This document shows positions 35,280-43,354 of a stretch of DNA of 64,000 bases, in pieces. Both the position numbers and the translations under genes were made by a program. Numbering within the stretch: position 1 is the stretch's first letter; each line of letters begins with the position of its first letter. Below the pieces are notes generated by a model. It was given only the letters and a program-made list of their open reading frames with translations, was not told where the DNA came from and ran no database searches. The stretch is from Colimorpha sp045640985 (GTDB taxonomy: Bacteria; Bacteroidota; Bacteroidia; Bacteroidales; P3), in the NCBI GenBank assembly GCA_045640985.1, contig JAZUFZ010000030.1:1-64000 (forward strand), given 5' to 3'.

Positions 35280-36482
35280 TTATCTGATTTGTCTTGATTG
35301 CCGGTTTCGGCGATATATGCCCCAATAGCTGACGATGAGGGCGAGGGTAAGTATTACATAGGTGGGGTCGGTGAGTTGATGTGGATATATTATCATCACG
35401 ATGCTCCACAGCGCAAGGATGATGGCGTATGGCAGCGCCCAATAACGGCGCCATTTCCACAATATCAGCGGAAGTGGATTCAAAGGAATGATGAGCCAGC
35501 TCCACTCCGTACAGCACAGGTCCGAAAACACCACCAGATACACCGTAAGAAGTCCTAAAAGAGTTTGTATTATCAGCAGCACATAGTCCATCCACTGTTT
35601 CTTCATGAAGACCGCCACCAGCGTAAGCACCAACAGCAATATGGCCACACATAACGGGGAACACAATGTATTGGGGAGCTGGTGTACACCTTCCAATAAC
35701 ACGGTCGGTTCCGTCTCCATCATCGGCTGACTGCAGACCGTGGCATGCCCCAGTACCTCTATCAGGTCCGCCGGCATAATGATTTTTTCTTCATTGGAGC
35801 AAGCCCGGTCGATAGACCCGTTGCAGATGAGATTAAGAAAGCACCACGTCCAGGAAGAAGACCCCTTGAGTTGCAATCCCGTCAGCTCTCTTCGCGAAAA
35901 GTTAAACGTTTCTGGCCACTCTCCATACTGGATTGGAATGGTATCCAATCCCTCCTTGAGCATCATCAGAGCACTATGGGCGCAGCCGCGTTGTAGATAG
36001 TCGTAAGGAAGGTTAGCCCCCTCCATCAGGTGGTTGTCCAGAATGCGCCAGAGATTCTGCTTTACCGCAATAGGAAGGTTCAACCGATATTCCCGCACTC
36101 CGCGGCCTTCAGGACGATAAATGTCGAGATATTCTTCCAAAGGAATGGCAAAAAGTCCCATCTTAAGATTCCCAGCGAGAAATTTCACCACCTGTCCTTT
36201 GACTGGTTCCGCCTCGTAGGAAAAGACATAATCAAGGTTATGGGTAGGGCATTGCATGTGAAGCGCCACATGTCCCACACGGGAATAAAGCACGTCGCCG
36301 GGGTCTGCAACAATGAGCGAAGCAATAACATAATCTTCCGAAACAGAATCGGGCACCTGTGCGTATGCATTTCTGCCACATAGGAGCAATATAACAAAAA
36401 AGACATACAAAACAAGACGTACATTACGTCCTGCTGTCTGAAAGACAGATGAACCACTTTGTATGTTCCTTTTTCTTGGCAT
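35280..36482 (-). CDS. DUF4105 / Lnb-like periplasmic N-terminal domain membrane protein
   Basis: 400 residues. A signal sequence (LVLYVFFVILLLCGRNAYAQ) precedes a DUF4105 domain (about 45-265) with the family's landmarks: DPGDVLYSRVGHVALHM, FSYEAEP, YDYLQRGCAHSALMML and SSSWTWCFLN. The C-terminal third has about four or five membrane helices (for example VAILLLVLTLVAVFM and YVLLIIQTLLGLLTVYLVVF). DUF4105 is shared with the N-terminal part of Lnb, the lipoprotein intramolecular acyltransferase that makes lyso-form lipoproteins; the conserved His (GHVALH) and Cys (RGCAHS) fit a thiol acyltransferase site. The domain-plus-C-terminal-helices layout is common in Bacteroidetes. The activity here is inferred. 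Confidence 0.8.
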   Translation of the reverse strand: MPRKRNIQSGSSVFQTAGRNVRLVLYVFFVILLLCGRNAYAQVPDSVSEDYVIASLIVADPGDVLYSRVGHVALHMQCPTHNLDYVFSYEAEPVKGQVVKFLAGNLKMGLFAIPLEEYLDIYRPEGRGVREYRLNLPIAVKQNLWRILDNHLMEGANLPYDYLQRGCAHSALMMLKEGLDTIPIQYGEWPETFNFSRRELTGLQLKGSSSWTWCFLNLICNGSIDRACSNEEKIIMPADLIEVLGHATVCSQPMMETEPTVLLEGVHQLPNTLCSPLCVAILLLVLTLVAVFMKKQWMDYVLLIIQTLLGLLTVYLVVFSDLCCTEWSWLIIPLNPLPLILWKWRRYWALPYAIILALWSIVMIIYPHQLTDPTYVILTLALIVSYWGIYRRNRQSRQIR

Positions 36483-36590
36483 TTTTATTTATCTATTCTT
36501 ATTTTTTATGGACTGTTCCAAACTCTAATATTGATATAACACGCTGACTATTATCAAATCAGCATAATCGTGCATAATAATTACTTTGTG

Positions 36591-36598
36591 CAAATATA
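36591..36598 (-). promoter_or_regulatory. -7 element of the DUF4105 gene
   Basis: TATATTTG on the minus strand, followed by C, about 110 nt before the start codon at 36482; no strong -33 is seen. Confidence 0.5.
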
Positions 36599-36665
36599 CG
36601 GAATAATTTTTACATAATGAATATAAATGATAATAATTATTTTTTTTTAACATTTTATGAGGAAA

Positions 36666-36697
36666 ATTTGGCAGAACTGGAAAATGTGTGTAATTTT
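36666..36697 (+). promoter_or_regulatory. rsgA promoter, decides the start codon
   Basis: TTTG (36666-36669), 20-nt gap, TAATTTTG (36690-36697) followed by C, a full consensus match. Transcription would begin near 36704, so the in-frame ATG at 36617 is upstream of the transcript and the ATG at 36722 is the real start. Confidence 0.85.
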
Positions 36698-36721
36698 GCA
36701 TCGGTTTTCAATCTCACAAAA

Positions 36722-37642
36722 ATGCGCGGACTCATCACACGGACAACCGGAAGCTGGTATAAAGTACTTGCTGATAATCAGCAGGTAGTAGATTGCCGTC
36801 TGCGCGGAAAGTTCCGCATAAGCGGCATCAAACAGACCAACCCATTAGCTGTGGGTGACTGGGTGGAATTTGAAATCATGGAGGACGGAAACGGCCTTAT
36901 TACCGCGATGGAAGAGCGGAAAAACCACCTCATCCGCCGTGCCACAAAACTGAGCAAGCAAACCCATGTGATTGCCGCGAATATCGACCTGCTCTGTCTG
37001 GTCGCAACCTTGGGATATCCCCGCACCTCAACCGGTTTCATGGACCGGATGCTGGTCACCGCCGAGGCTTACCATATTCCCGCCGTTATCGTCATGAACA
37101 AGATTGACCTCTACAATGACGAACTGTGGGACATCCACAACGAAATCAAGGAGATATATACCAATGCCGGCTATCAGGTATATGAGGTTTCCGCTTTAAC
37201 CGGCGACGGAATCAACGAGTTGAAAAATCTCATTCAGGGCAAGGTATGCCTCTTCAGCGGACATTCCGGAGTGGGCAAATCCGCCCTGCTCAACGCCATC
37301 GACCCCACACTGGATCTGCGGGAAGGCGAGGTGAGCGACTGGACCCTCAAAGGGACCCACACCACGACGTTTGCCGAGATTTTTCCTTTCGGAGGCGGCT
37401 ATCTGATTGACAGTCCGGGCATCAAGGAGTTCGGTATGGTGGATTTCGAAGATGCCGAAGTGGGACATTTCTTCCCCGAAATGCGGGCACGGCTCCACGA
37501 CTGCTATTTCGCCAACTGTACCCACCGCCATGAGCCCCGATGCGCCGTCAAGCAGGCGGTGGAAGACGGACTTATCAGCGAGGAACGTTATCACAATTAT
37601 CTCAATATATTAGAGTCACTTAACGAGGAGCGGGGCCGATGA
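36722..37642 (+). CDS. rsgA: ribosome small subunit-dependent GTPase A
   Basis: 306 residues from the ATG at 36722 (MRGLITRTTGSWYKVLADNQ), which fits the usual OB-fold start; the upstream in-frame extension contains the promoter. Circularly permuted GTPase: G4 (MNKIDL) precedes G1 (SGHSGVGKSALLNAI) and G3 (DSPGIKEFGM). The C-terminal zinc knuckle is visible (CYFANCTHRHEPRC). RsgA binds the decoding centre of the 30S subunit late in maturation and releases assembly factors upon GTP hydrolysis. The stop overlaps the next start by 4 nt (ATGA), so the two are translated from one message. Confidence 0.96.
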   Translation: MRGLITRTTGSWYKVLADNQQVVDCRLRGKFRISGIKQTNPLAVGDWVEFEIMEDGNGLITAMEERKNHLIRRATKLSKQTHVIAANIDLLCLVATLGYPRTSTGFMDRMLVTAEAYHIPAVIVMNKIDLYNDELWDIHNEIKEIYTNAGYQVYEVSALTGDGINELKNLIQGKVCLFSGHSGVGKSALLNAIDPTLDLREGEVSDWTLKGTHTTTFAEIFPFGGGYLIDSPGIKEFGMVDFEDAEVGHFFPEMRARLHDCYFANCTHRHEPRCAVKQAVEDGLISEERYHNYLNILESLNEERGR

Positions 37643-38634
37643 GACACCTCCTTTTAGGACTGCTGCTTTTCGTGGGGATTCAGGGATGGAGCCAGAATCC
37701 CGTAAAGGTTCTTTTCTGGAATGTCGAAAACTATTTCGATCCCCGGCACGACACCTTGAAACTTGACGAGCAGTTCACGCCCGAAGGGGAACTCCGCTGG
37801 ACCTGGAAACGCTTCTACAACAAGCGTAACGGCATTGCAAAAGTTATCGCGGCAGCAAGCGGAACGGAGTGGCAGCCTCCTGTGATTGTAGGACTTGCCG
37901 AAGTGGAGAACGACTACGCCCTCTATACCTTGTGCAGCGAGACGCCTTTGCGGAAACTGGACTACAAATACATTCATTTTGAGTCACCCGACAGGCGCGG
38001 TATTGACTGCGCCCTACTCTATCGGAGTTCCCGGTTCACGCCATTTCTGGCTCACCCGATTTCGATAAGCGACACCTCCCAGGATTTCTATTCCCGAGAC
38101 CTGCTGATAGTGGGAGGAAGATTGGATGAGGAAGATTCCATCTATTTGATAGTATGCCATTTACCGTCAAAACTGGGCGGATTCACCGCTAACCTTCACA
38201 GAAAGGAGGCGGCAAGAATCCTGCTTCATACCATGGACACTTTGCAAGCCCATCATCCCGAAGCCGGAATTGTAGTGATGGGCGACTTCAATATGGACAG
38301 CCATGAGGCTGAATTTCAGGAACTTTTCGGGATGAATCCTCAAGGAGAGAACCCGCAGGGATGGAAAGACCTTCTATGGGAAATCCCGAAAGGAGCCGGA
38401 AGCTATAAATATCACGGGCTATGGAACTGCATAGACCATGTTATCAGCAACATAGACGGGATGACCGCTGAGGTATTCGCTCCGAAATTCCTGCTTGCCG
38501 ACGACAAGACCTATCATGGTCTGTGTCCTTTCAGAACCTATCATGCCTATCGTTACCAGGGAGGACTCAGCGACCACCTGCCCGTCCTTGGATTTATCCC
38601 TCGGAAATCCCACGGAGATATCCGCTGTAAATGA
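37639..38634 (+). CDS. secreted endonuclease/exonuclease/phosphatase family protein
   Basis: 331 residues with a signal peptide (MRHLLLGLLLFVGIQGWSQ). The EEP fold motifs are in order: VLFWNVENYFD, PVIVGLAEVEN, VCHLPSKLGG, VVMGDFNMDS and a terminal LSDHLPVL. They include the metal and catalytic residues expected of DNase I-like enzymes (Asn and Glu early, GDxN, and SDHxP at the end). It is probably a periplasmic or extracellular nuclease or phosphodiesterase; the substrate cannot be told. It is translationally coupled to rsgA, an odd pairing that I read as operon convenience. Confidence 0.9.
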   Translation: MRHLLLGLLLFVGIQGWSQNPVKVLFWNVENYFDPRHDTLKLDEQFTPEGELRWTWKRFYNKRNGIAKVIAAASGTEWQPPVIVGLAEVENDYALYTLCSETPLRKLDYKYIHFESPDRRGIDCALLYRSSRFTPFLAHPISISDTSQDFYSRDLLIVGGRLDEEDSIYLIVCHLPSKLGGFTANLHRKEAARILLHTMDTLQAHHPEAGIVVMGDFNMDSHEAEFQELFGMNPQGENPQGWKDLLWEIPKGAGSYKYHGLWNCIDHVISNIDGMTAEVFAPKFLLADDKTYHGLCPFRTYHAYRYQGGLSDHLPVLGFIPRKSHGDIRCK

Positions 38635-38647
38635 GGCTTTTCCCTGC

Positions 38648-38766
38648 GGTAACTCCCTTCTATCTTCTTTTTATCTCCATATTAACTTCTTTTTATCTCC
38701 TTTTCTAAGAATAAGAGATAGAAAAAAGATAAACTGGAGATAGAAAAAAGATAGAAGGGAGTTACC
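38648..38766. repeat. palindromic 11-bp-unit repeat, copy B
   Basis: 119-bp imperfect palindrome, GGTAACTCCC at one end and GGGAGTTACC at the other, 13 nt after the endonuclease stop. The arms follow the same 11-bp unit scheme as copy A and in the same orientation (AAGTTAATATG unit on the left arm); the right arm has AAGATAAACTG in the equivalent place. It could act as a terminator-like hairpin. Confidence 0.92.
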
Positions 38767-38897
38767 CCTTACAAGTGGCTATACTACAGCAGGGAAGATA
38801 TTCCGAAAAAACCAGTTCATCCGGCAGACAGTAATTTCCAATTTACGGCAGAGAAAATGGGCAAAAGTGAGACAAATATAAATATTTATGAAAGAAA

Positions 38898-38929
38898 TTT
38901 CGCCATGTCAGGAAAAAAGAGTATCTTTG
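38898..38929 (+). promoter_or_regulatory. ptb promoter
   Basis: TATCTTTG (38922-38929) followed by C is a perfect -7 element; TTTC (38898-38901), 20 nt upstream, is a near-match to TTTG. It leaves about 40 nt of leader. Confidence 0.7.
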
Positions 38930-38975
38930 CAAAATCTTTCATAACGGAAAAACTAAATAAAAATCACATAACACT

Positions 38976-39884
38976 ATGATTACAAAGTTAAACGACCTCG
39001 TAGAACTTGCTAAAAGCAAGGGTAAAAAAAGACTTGTGGCAGCTTATGCCAACGATCCTCACACCATCGGCGCTGTAAGTGCAGCTATCGATAAGGGTAT
39101 TGTTGATGCTATCCTGGTGGGCGACATCGAGACCATCAAGAAGGTCTGCGCTGAAGAAAACATCGACGTGAACAAATTTGAACTCGTTCAGGAAGCTGAC
39201 GAAACCAAGGCTGGCGTAAAGGCTGTTGAACTGATCAACGAAGGCAGAGGCGAAATCCTGATGAAGGGCCTTCTGAGCACCGACAAATACATGCGTGCTA
39301 TCCTCAACAAGGAAAAAGGTCTGATGCCCGGCAAGAAGACCGATATGCTGACCCACATGGCTGTTTTTGAGGTTCCCCGTTACCACAAACTTCTGGTATG
39401 CAGCGACGTTGCTATCATTCCTGCTCCTGACATGAAACAGAAACAGGCTATCCTGAACTTCCTTATCAGCACCGCAAAGAGCATCGAAATTGCAAAGCCA
39501 AAGGTTGCCGTTCTGGCTGCTACCGAACAGGTTTCCACCGGTATGCCTGCATGTGTTGAGGCTGCTATCATCAGCAAGATGGCCGACAGAGGCCAGATCA
39601 AGGGTGCCATCGTTGACGGTCCTCTGGCATTGGACGTTGCAATCGACAAGGAAAGTGCCCAGACCAAGAAAGTCGGAGGCGAAGTGGCCGGCGATGCTGA
39701 CTGCATCCTCTTCCCCAACATCGAGAGCGGTAACGTATTCTACAAAGCCTGCACCAAATTCGGCGGCGCTGAACTGGCTTGCATGGTAGTAGGTGCCAAG
39801 GTTCCCTGCGTGCTTACCAGCCGTGGCGACAGCATCAACACCAAGCTCTACAGTATTGCACTGGCAGCGTTGAACACGAAATAA
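38976..39884 (+). CDS. ptb: phosphate butyryltransferase family protein
   Basis: 302 residues, full length for the phosphate acetyl/butyryltransferase family. Landmarks are AYANDPHTIGAV, LMKGLLSTDKYMRAIL, THMAVFEVPRYHKLL, IIPAPDMKQKQAIL, VSTGMPACVEAAIISKMADR and a C-terminal FPNIESGNVFYKACTKFGGA. The enzyme exchanges the CoA of butyryl-CoA (or another short acyl-CoA) for phosphate; with butyrate kinase this yields ATP and a short-chain acid. No buk gene is adjacent, although ptb and buk are commonly neighbours. The gene has its own promoter and terminator. It might equally serve acetyl or branched-chain substrates. Confidence 0.88.
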   Translation: MITKLNDLVELAKSKGKKRLVAAYANDPHTIGAVSAAIDKGIVDAILVGDIETIKKVCAEENIDVNKFELVQEADETKAGVKAVELINEGRGEILMKGLLSTDKYMRAILNKEKGLMPGKKTDMLTHMAVFEVPRYHKLLVCSDVAIIPAPDMKQKQAILNFLISTAKSIEIAKPKVAVLAATEQVSTGMPACVEAAIISKMADRGQIKGAIVDGPLALDVAIDKESAQTKKVGGEVAGDADCILFPNIESGNVFYKACTKFGGAELACMVVGAKVPCVLTSRGDSINTKLYSIALAALNTK

Positions 39885-39892
39885 ATTCTTTC

Positions 39893-39926
39893 AGCTTCCT
39901 GCCCCGTCGGGGGCGGGAGGCTTTTT
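39893..39926 (+). terminator. ptb terminator
   Basis: GC-rich stem around AGCTTCCTGCCCC/GGGGCGGGAGGCT followed by five T, 9 nt after the stop codon. Confidence 0.85.
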
Positions 39927-39951
39927 CTCCTGAAACTGCACAGATACATCA

Positions 39952-40296
39952 ATGGATAAGTTTTTTGAAGGATTGAATATTGCCATTACCGTAAGCGACA
40001 CAGAAGGCAATATCATTGATATGAACCAGAAATCGGCTGACGTGAACAGCCACGGCGAGAAGATTATAGGCAACAACCTCTTTAACTGCCACCCCGAAAG
40101 GGCAGCAGCCATTCTGCGCGACCTGTATGCCACCCAGAGGCTGAACGCCTATACAATTGAAAAGAACGGTGTGAAGAAACTGATTTACCAGACCCCATGG
40201 TACGACAACGGGGAATTCGGCGGACTGATTGAACTGTCGCTGGAGATACCTTTTGAGATGCCTCATTATGTAAGAACGCCCAAAAAAGAGCAATAA
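39952..40296 (+). CDS. stand-alone PAS-domain protein
   Basis: 114 residues, essentially one PAS fold. The start MDKFFEGLNIAITVSDTEGN, the central GEKIIGNNLFNCHPERAA and the C-terminal VKKLIYQTPWYDNGEFGG match small single-domain PAS proteins with an NCHP motif found in anaerobes. No output domain is fused. A small-molecule or redox-sensing role is possible; the ligand is unknown. Its stop overlaps the ATG of the TonB receptor by one base (TAATG), so the two are translationally coupled. Confidence 0.85.
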   Translation: MDKFFEGLNIAITVSDTEGNIIDMNQKSADVNSHGEKIIGNNLFNCHPERAAAILRDLYATQRLNAYTIEKNGVKKLIYQTPWYDNGEFGGLIELSLEIPFEMPHYVRTPKKEQ

Positions 40297-42830
40297 TGAA
40301 ATTGAAACATCTGGCACTTGCGAGTGCTTTTATCATATTGTGCATCAACGTAATGGCACAAGGGAAAGTTACGGGTAAGGTTTCCGACGGGAAAAGCGGA
40401 AATGCTGTAGAATATGCCACCATTACCTTGCACAAAACCTCGGACTCCTCACTGGTGGGAGGCGCCACCTCGGGCACCAACGGAGGATTCGAAATCAAGA
40501 ATGTAGCCTACGGCGAATATATTCTGAAAGTGTCGTTTATGGGCTACAAGACCTATTTCCACCCGACCCATGTGAAACTGACGCCACAGGCGGCTCAGCA
40601 GAACGTGGGGAAAATAGCCATCAATCCAAGCGCCACTACGCTGAAAGCGGCTGAGATTGTGGCAGAACGCTCTATGGTGGAATACCAGCTGGACAAGCGC
40701 GTCATAAACGTAGATAAAAACCTGGTGGCCAGCGGGGGAACCGCAACGGACATTCTGGAGAATGTTCCGAGTGTGGCTATCGACAACGACGGGAACGTAA
40801 CCCTGAGAGGCTCGACCAACGTGAAACTGCTCATCAACGGCCGTCCCTACGAACTGCTGAGCAGCGACCTGGAATCGCTGCTGGAACAGATACCGGCATC
40901 TACCGTGGAGAACGTAGAGGTAATCACAAATCCTTCAGCAAAATACGACCCCGAAGGCATGTCGGGAATCATCAATCTGAAACTCAAGGATAAATCCACG
41001 GCAGCCTTGGGACTGAACGGCGTGGTAACCGCCAATTTCGGCACACCACTCATTACCCCGGACATCATGCCGGCAATCATTCCTACAGCCATGGGGTCAA
41101 TAAACCTGAACTACACCACCGAAAAGTTCAACTTCTTCTTCTCTGCCGACGGAGGCAGGAGAAGTCATGGAATGTACGGACATACCGACCTTACCCGACT
41201 GCGTAACGGAGACACCATAAGTCACGACTACCGGGAGAATTACTCCATCGGACGCAACACTATGGGAAGTTTCAAAATCGGTGGAGAATACTATATCAAC
41301 GACAAGAACAGCATCTTGATCTCTTATCAGATGCGAGAAAGCCAAAGGAAACGTACCAGTCAGATTTTCAGCGAAGATATCTGGGAAACTGTCCACCCCT
41401 ACCCCACGGATTATGACCAGATAGATACCAACCTCTCCCGGAGCCACAACCATACATTCAACTTCAACTATACCAAGAAGTTTGACCGGAAAGAGCAACT
41501 GCTTACCTTGGACGCGACCTTCAGCATGAGAAGAATGCTTGGAGACGGGTTCCAGGAACAGAGCTATCCTGATCTGATTGCTCAACAGAATAACTATTAT
41601 CTGCGAGAAACCGACAATCACAACCGCCACAGAATGCTCAACGTAAAGCTGAATTATACCCATCCTTTTGAAAACAATATGCGACTGGAAACGGGCTACG
41701 AAGGTCAGGTTACCTGGGCAAACCAGAATTCAAGATACTACATGACCGAATATGGCGTAGCACGGTATTTTGACGAGGTCTCCTCCACCAACTATCTGCA
41801 TAACCAACAGACCCACGGGGTTTATGCCACACTGGGATGGAAACCTTTTGAAAAATTCTCGGCTCAGGCAGGACTCAGAGGGGAACTTGCCTCAATCAAA
41901 GGTCAAGACCTCAACCACCCAGCCACAGCCCCAGTGGACAAAACCTACTGGCAGCTCTATCCTACTTTGCATCTCTCCTACGACATCAACAAAGACCAAA
42001 GCGTACAACTCAGCTATAGCCGGCGTGTACGCCGCCCCCACATGTGGGACCTTAACCCCTATCTCGAAGTAAGAGAGGGACAGGAACTCAGTTTCGGAAA
42101 CCCCAACATCGACCCCGAATATACAAACTCTATAGAACTGTCCTATAATTTGGGAATCAAAAAGGTAAACATTTTCACCTCGGCTTATTTCCGTCAGACC
42201 AACAATATGATGACCCGTTACGGGTTTGTATGGGATGCCACCACAGCAGCCTATTATTCCCCTTGGATGCAATACAACGCCGAATACGACGGCTACTGGG
42301 CTTCAACGTGGCAAAACCTCAACCAAGGCATTAACTACGGAATGGAATTGATCGTGGACTGGCAGGTGAAAAAATGGTGGAAACTCAACGTAAGCATCAA
42401 CCTGTATGAAAACATGATAGAGGGCACTGACCTTCTTAATGGCGAAGACAGAAACGCTTTCAGGGCCAGCGGGAAATTCACCTCATTCATGAACCTTCCC
42501 AAAGACTGGACCATCCAGTTTAGCGGACAATATAGAGCTCCTTTCATGGATCTTCAGACCGATATGCTCGCATCCTATTGGGCAGACCTGGCTGTGAAGA
42601 AAGACATTCTCGACAAACGGGCTACTGTAAATCTTAGGATTGGCGATGTATTCTGTACTGGCGGATTCGGCCACAATACCGAAAACGAACAAATGTACCG
42701 CTATGCACGCTCAAAACGTATGTCTCCATCTATTTCCTTAGGTTTTACTTATAAGATAAACAACGGACTGAAAACACCTAAAAAGGCCATGATGGACTCC
42801 GACGATGAAGGAGGCGATGGTGAATATTAA
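40296..42830 (+). CDS. TonB-dependent receptor, outer membrane beta-barrel family
   Basis: 844 residues with a signal peptide ending INVMAQ. An N-terminal carboxypeptidase regulatory-like beta domain (about 23-105; GKVTGKVSDGKSGNAVEYAT) is followed by a plug (about 110-230; GTATDILENVPSVAIDNDGN, then VTLRGSTNVKLLINGRP) and a barrel of the OMP_b-brl_3 type with many aromatic-ended strands. These receptors move substrates across the outer membrane using TonB energy. No SusD-like partner is adjacent, so it is not a typical polysaccharide-utilisation pair; iron chelates, peptides or other ligands are possible. It overlaps the PAS gene upstream by one base and the HsdR-like gene downstream. Confidence 0.92.
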   Translation: MKLKHLALASAFIILCINVMAQGKVTGKVSDGKSGNAVEYATITLHKTSDSSLVGGATSGTNGGFEIKNVAYGEYILKVSFMGYKTYFHPTHVKLTPQAAQQNVGKIAINPSATTLKAAEIVAERSMVEYQLDKRVINVDKNLVASGGTATDILENVPSVAIDNDGNVTLRGSTNVKLLINGRPYELLSSDLESLLEQIPASTVENVEVITNPSAKYDPEGMSGIINLKLKDKSTAALGLNGVVTANFGTPLITPDIMPAIIPTAMGSINLNYTTEKFNFFFSADGGRRSHGMYGHTDLTRLRNGDTISHDYRENYSIGRNTMGSFKIGGEYYINDKNSILISYQMRESQRKRTSQIFSEDIWETVHPYPTDYDQIDTNLSRSHNHTFNFNYTKKFDRKEQLLTLDATFSMRRMLGDGFQEQSYPDLIAQQNNYYLRETDNHNRHRMLNVKLNYTHPFENNMRLETGYEGQVTWANQNSRYYMTEYGVARYFDEVSSTNYLHNQQTHGVYATLGWKPFEKFSAQAGLRGELASIKGQDLNHPATAPVDKTYWQLYPTLHLSYDINKDQSVQLSYSRRVRRPHMWDLNPYLEVREGQELSFGNPNIDPEYTNSIELSYNLGIKKVNIFTSAYFRQTNNMMTRYGFVWDATTAAYYSPWMQYNAEYDGYWASTWQNLNQGINYGMELIVDWQVKKWWKLNVSINLYENMIEGTDLLNGEDRNAFRASGKFTSFMNLPKDWTIQFSGQYRAPFMDLQTDMLASYWADLAVKKDILDKRATVNLRIGDVFCTGGFGHNTENEQMYRYARSKRMSPSISLGFTYKINNGLKTPKKAMMDSDDEGGDGEY

Positions 42831-43290
42831 ACTCAATATGCCCCCCTGCTCACTGCAAACCCGCACTACACAGGGGGAATGCCCAACGACTGAGATTTTC
42901 GATATTGTGCGCAGGAAATGGGTAGCCAATACTCCGGAAGAATGGGTGCGCCAACATGTAGTTCACACCTTGATATACCAGATGAAATACCCACTGGAGC
43001 TTATTCAGATAGAGGGCAGCATCACCTTGAACAGAATGAATCGGCGTTGTGATATTGTAATCTATAACCAGGAAGCCAAACCGGTACTGATAGTAGAATG
43101 CAAGCGCCCCAGCGTTTCCCTCACCCAGAAAGTGATAGACCAGATCTGCCGATACAACCTTGTGCTACAGGTCCCTTACCTCTACCTTACCAACGGTTTG
43201 CAGCACCTCATACTCCGGGCCGACCTGCAACAGCAGCAACTCCACCAGCTCCCGACTCTGCCCGATTGGGATATTCTCAATAATAATTAA
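42820..43290 (+). CDS. orphan type I restriction R-subunit N-terminal domain protein
   Basis: 156 residues if started at ATG 42820 (MVNIKLNMPPCSLQTRTTQG); an ATG at 42805 is also possible. Either start overlaps the receptor gene. The fold is the HSDR_N nuclease domain: EEWVRQHVVHTLIYQMKYP, then CDIVIY with the catalytic Asp and VLIVECKRP with the E-x-K of PD-(D/E)XK nucleases, then VIDQICRYN and YLYLTNGLQH. The helicase-translocase part of a real HsdR (about 1000 residues) is absent, as are hsdM and hsdS. Such single-domain proteins are common in Bacteroidetes; their job is not established. Confidence 0.87.
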   Translation: MNIKLNMPPCSLQTRTTQGECPTTEIFDIVRRKWVANTPEEWVRQHVVHTLIYQMKYPLELIQIEGSITLNRMNRRCDIVIYNQEAKPVLIVECKRPSVSLTQKVIDQICRYNLVLQVPYLYLTNGLQHLILRADLQQQQLHQLPTLPDWDILNNN

Positions 43291-43306
43291 TTTCAACTGC
43301 ACAATA

Positions 43307-43337
43307 AAAAAAGGGCCACTTTACAGCGGCCCTTTTA
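43307..43337. terminator. bidirectional terminator
   Basis: A run of A, stem GGGCC/GGCCC around a loop, then a T run. It lies between the convergent HsdR-like gene and the peptide transporter gene and can serve both strands. Confidence 0.85.
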
Positions 43338-43354
43338 ATTTATTGACGTATGGA

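Noticed and set aside
36617..36721. N-terminal extension of rsgA
   Set aside because: It contains a consensus promoter, and the family starts at the downstream Met.
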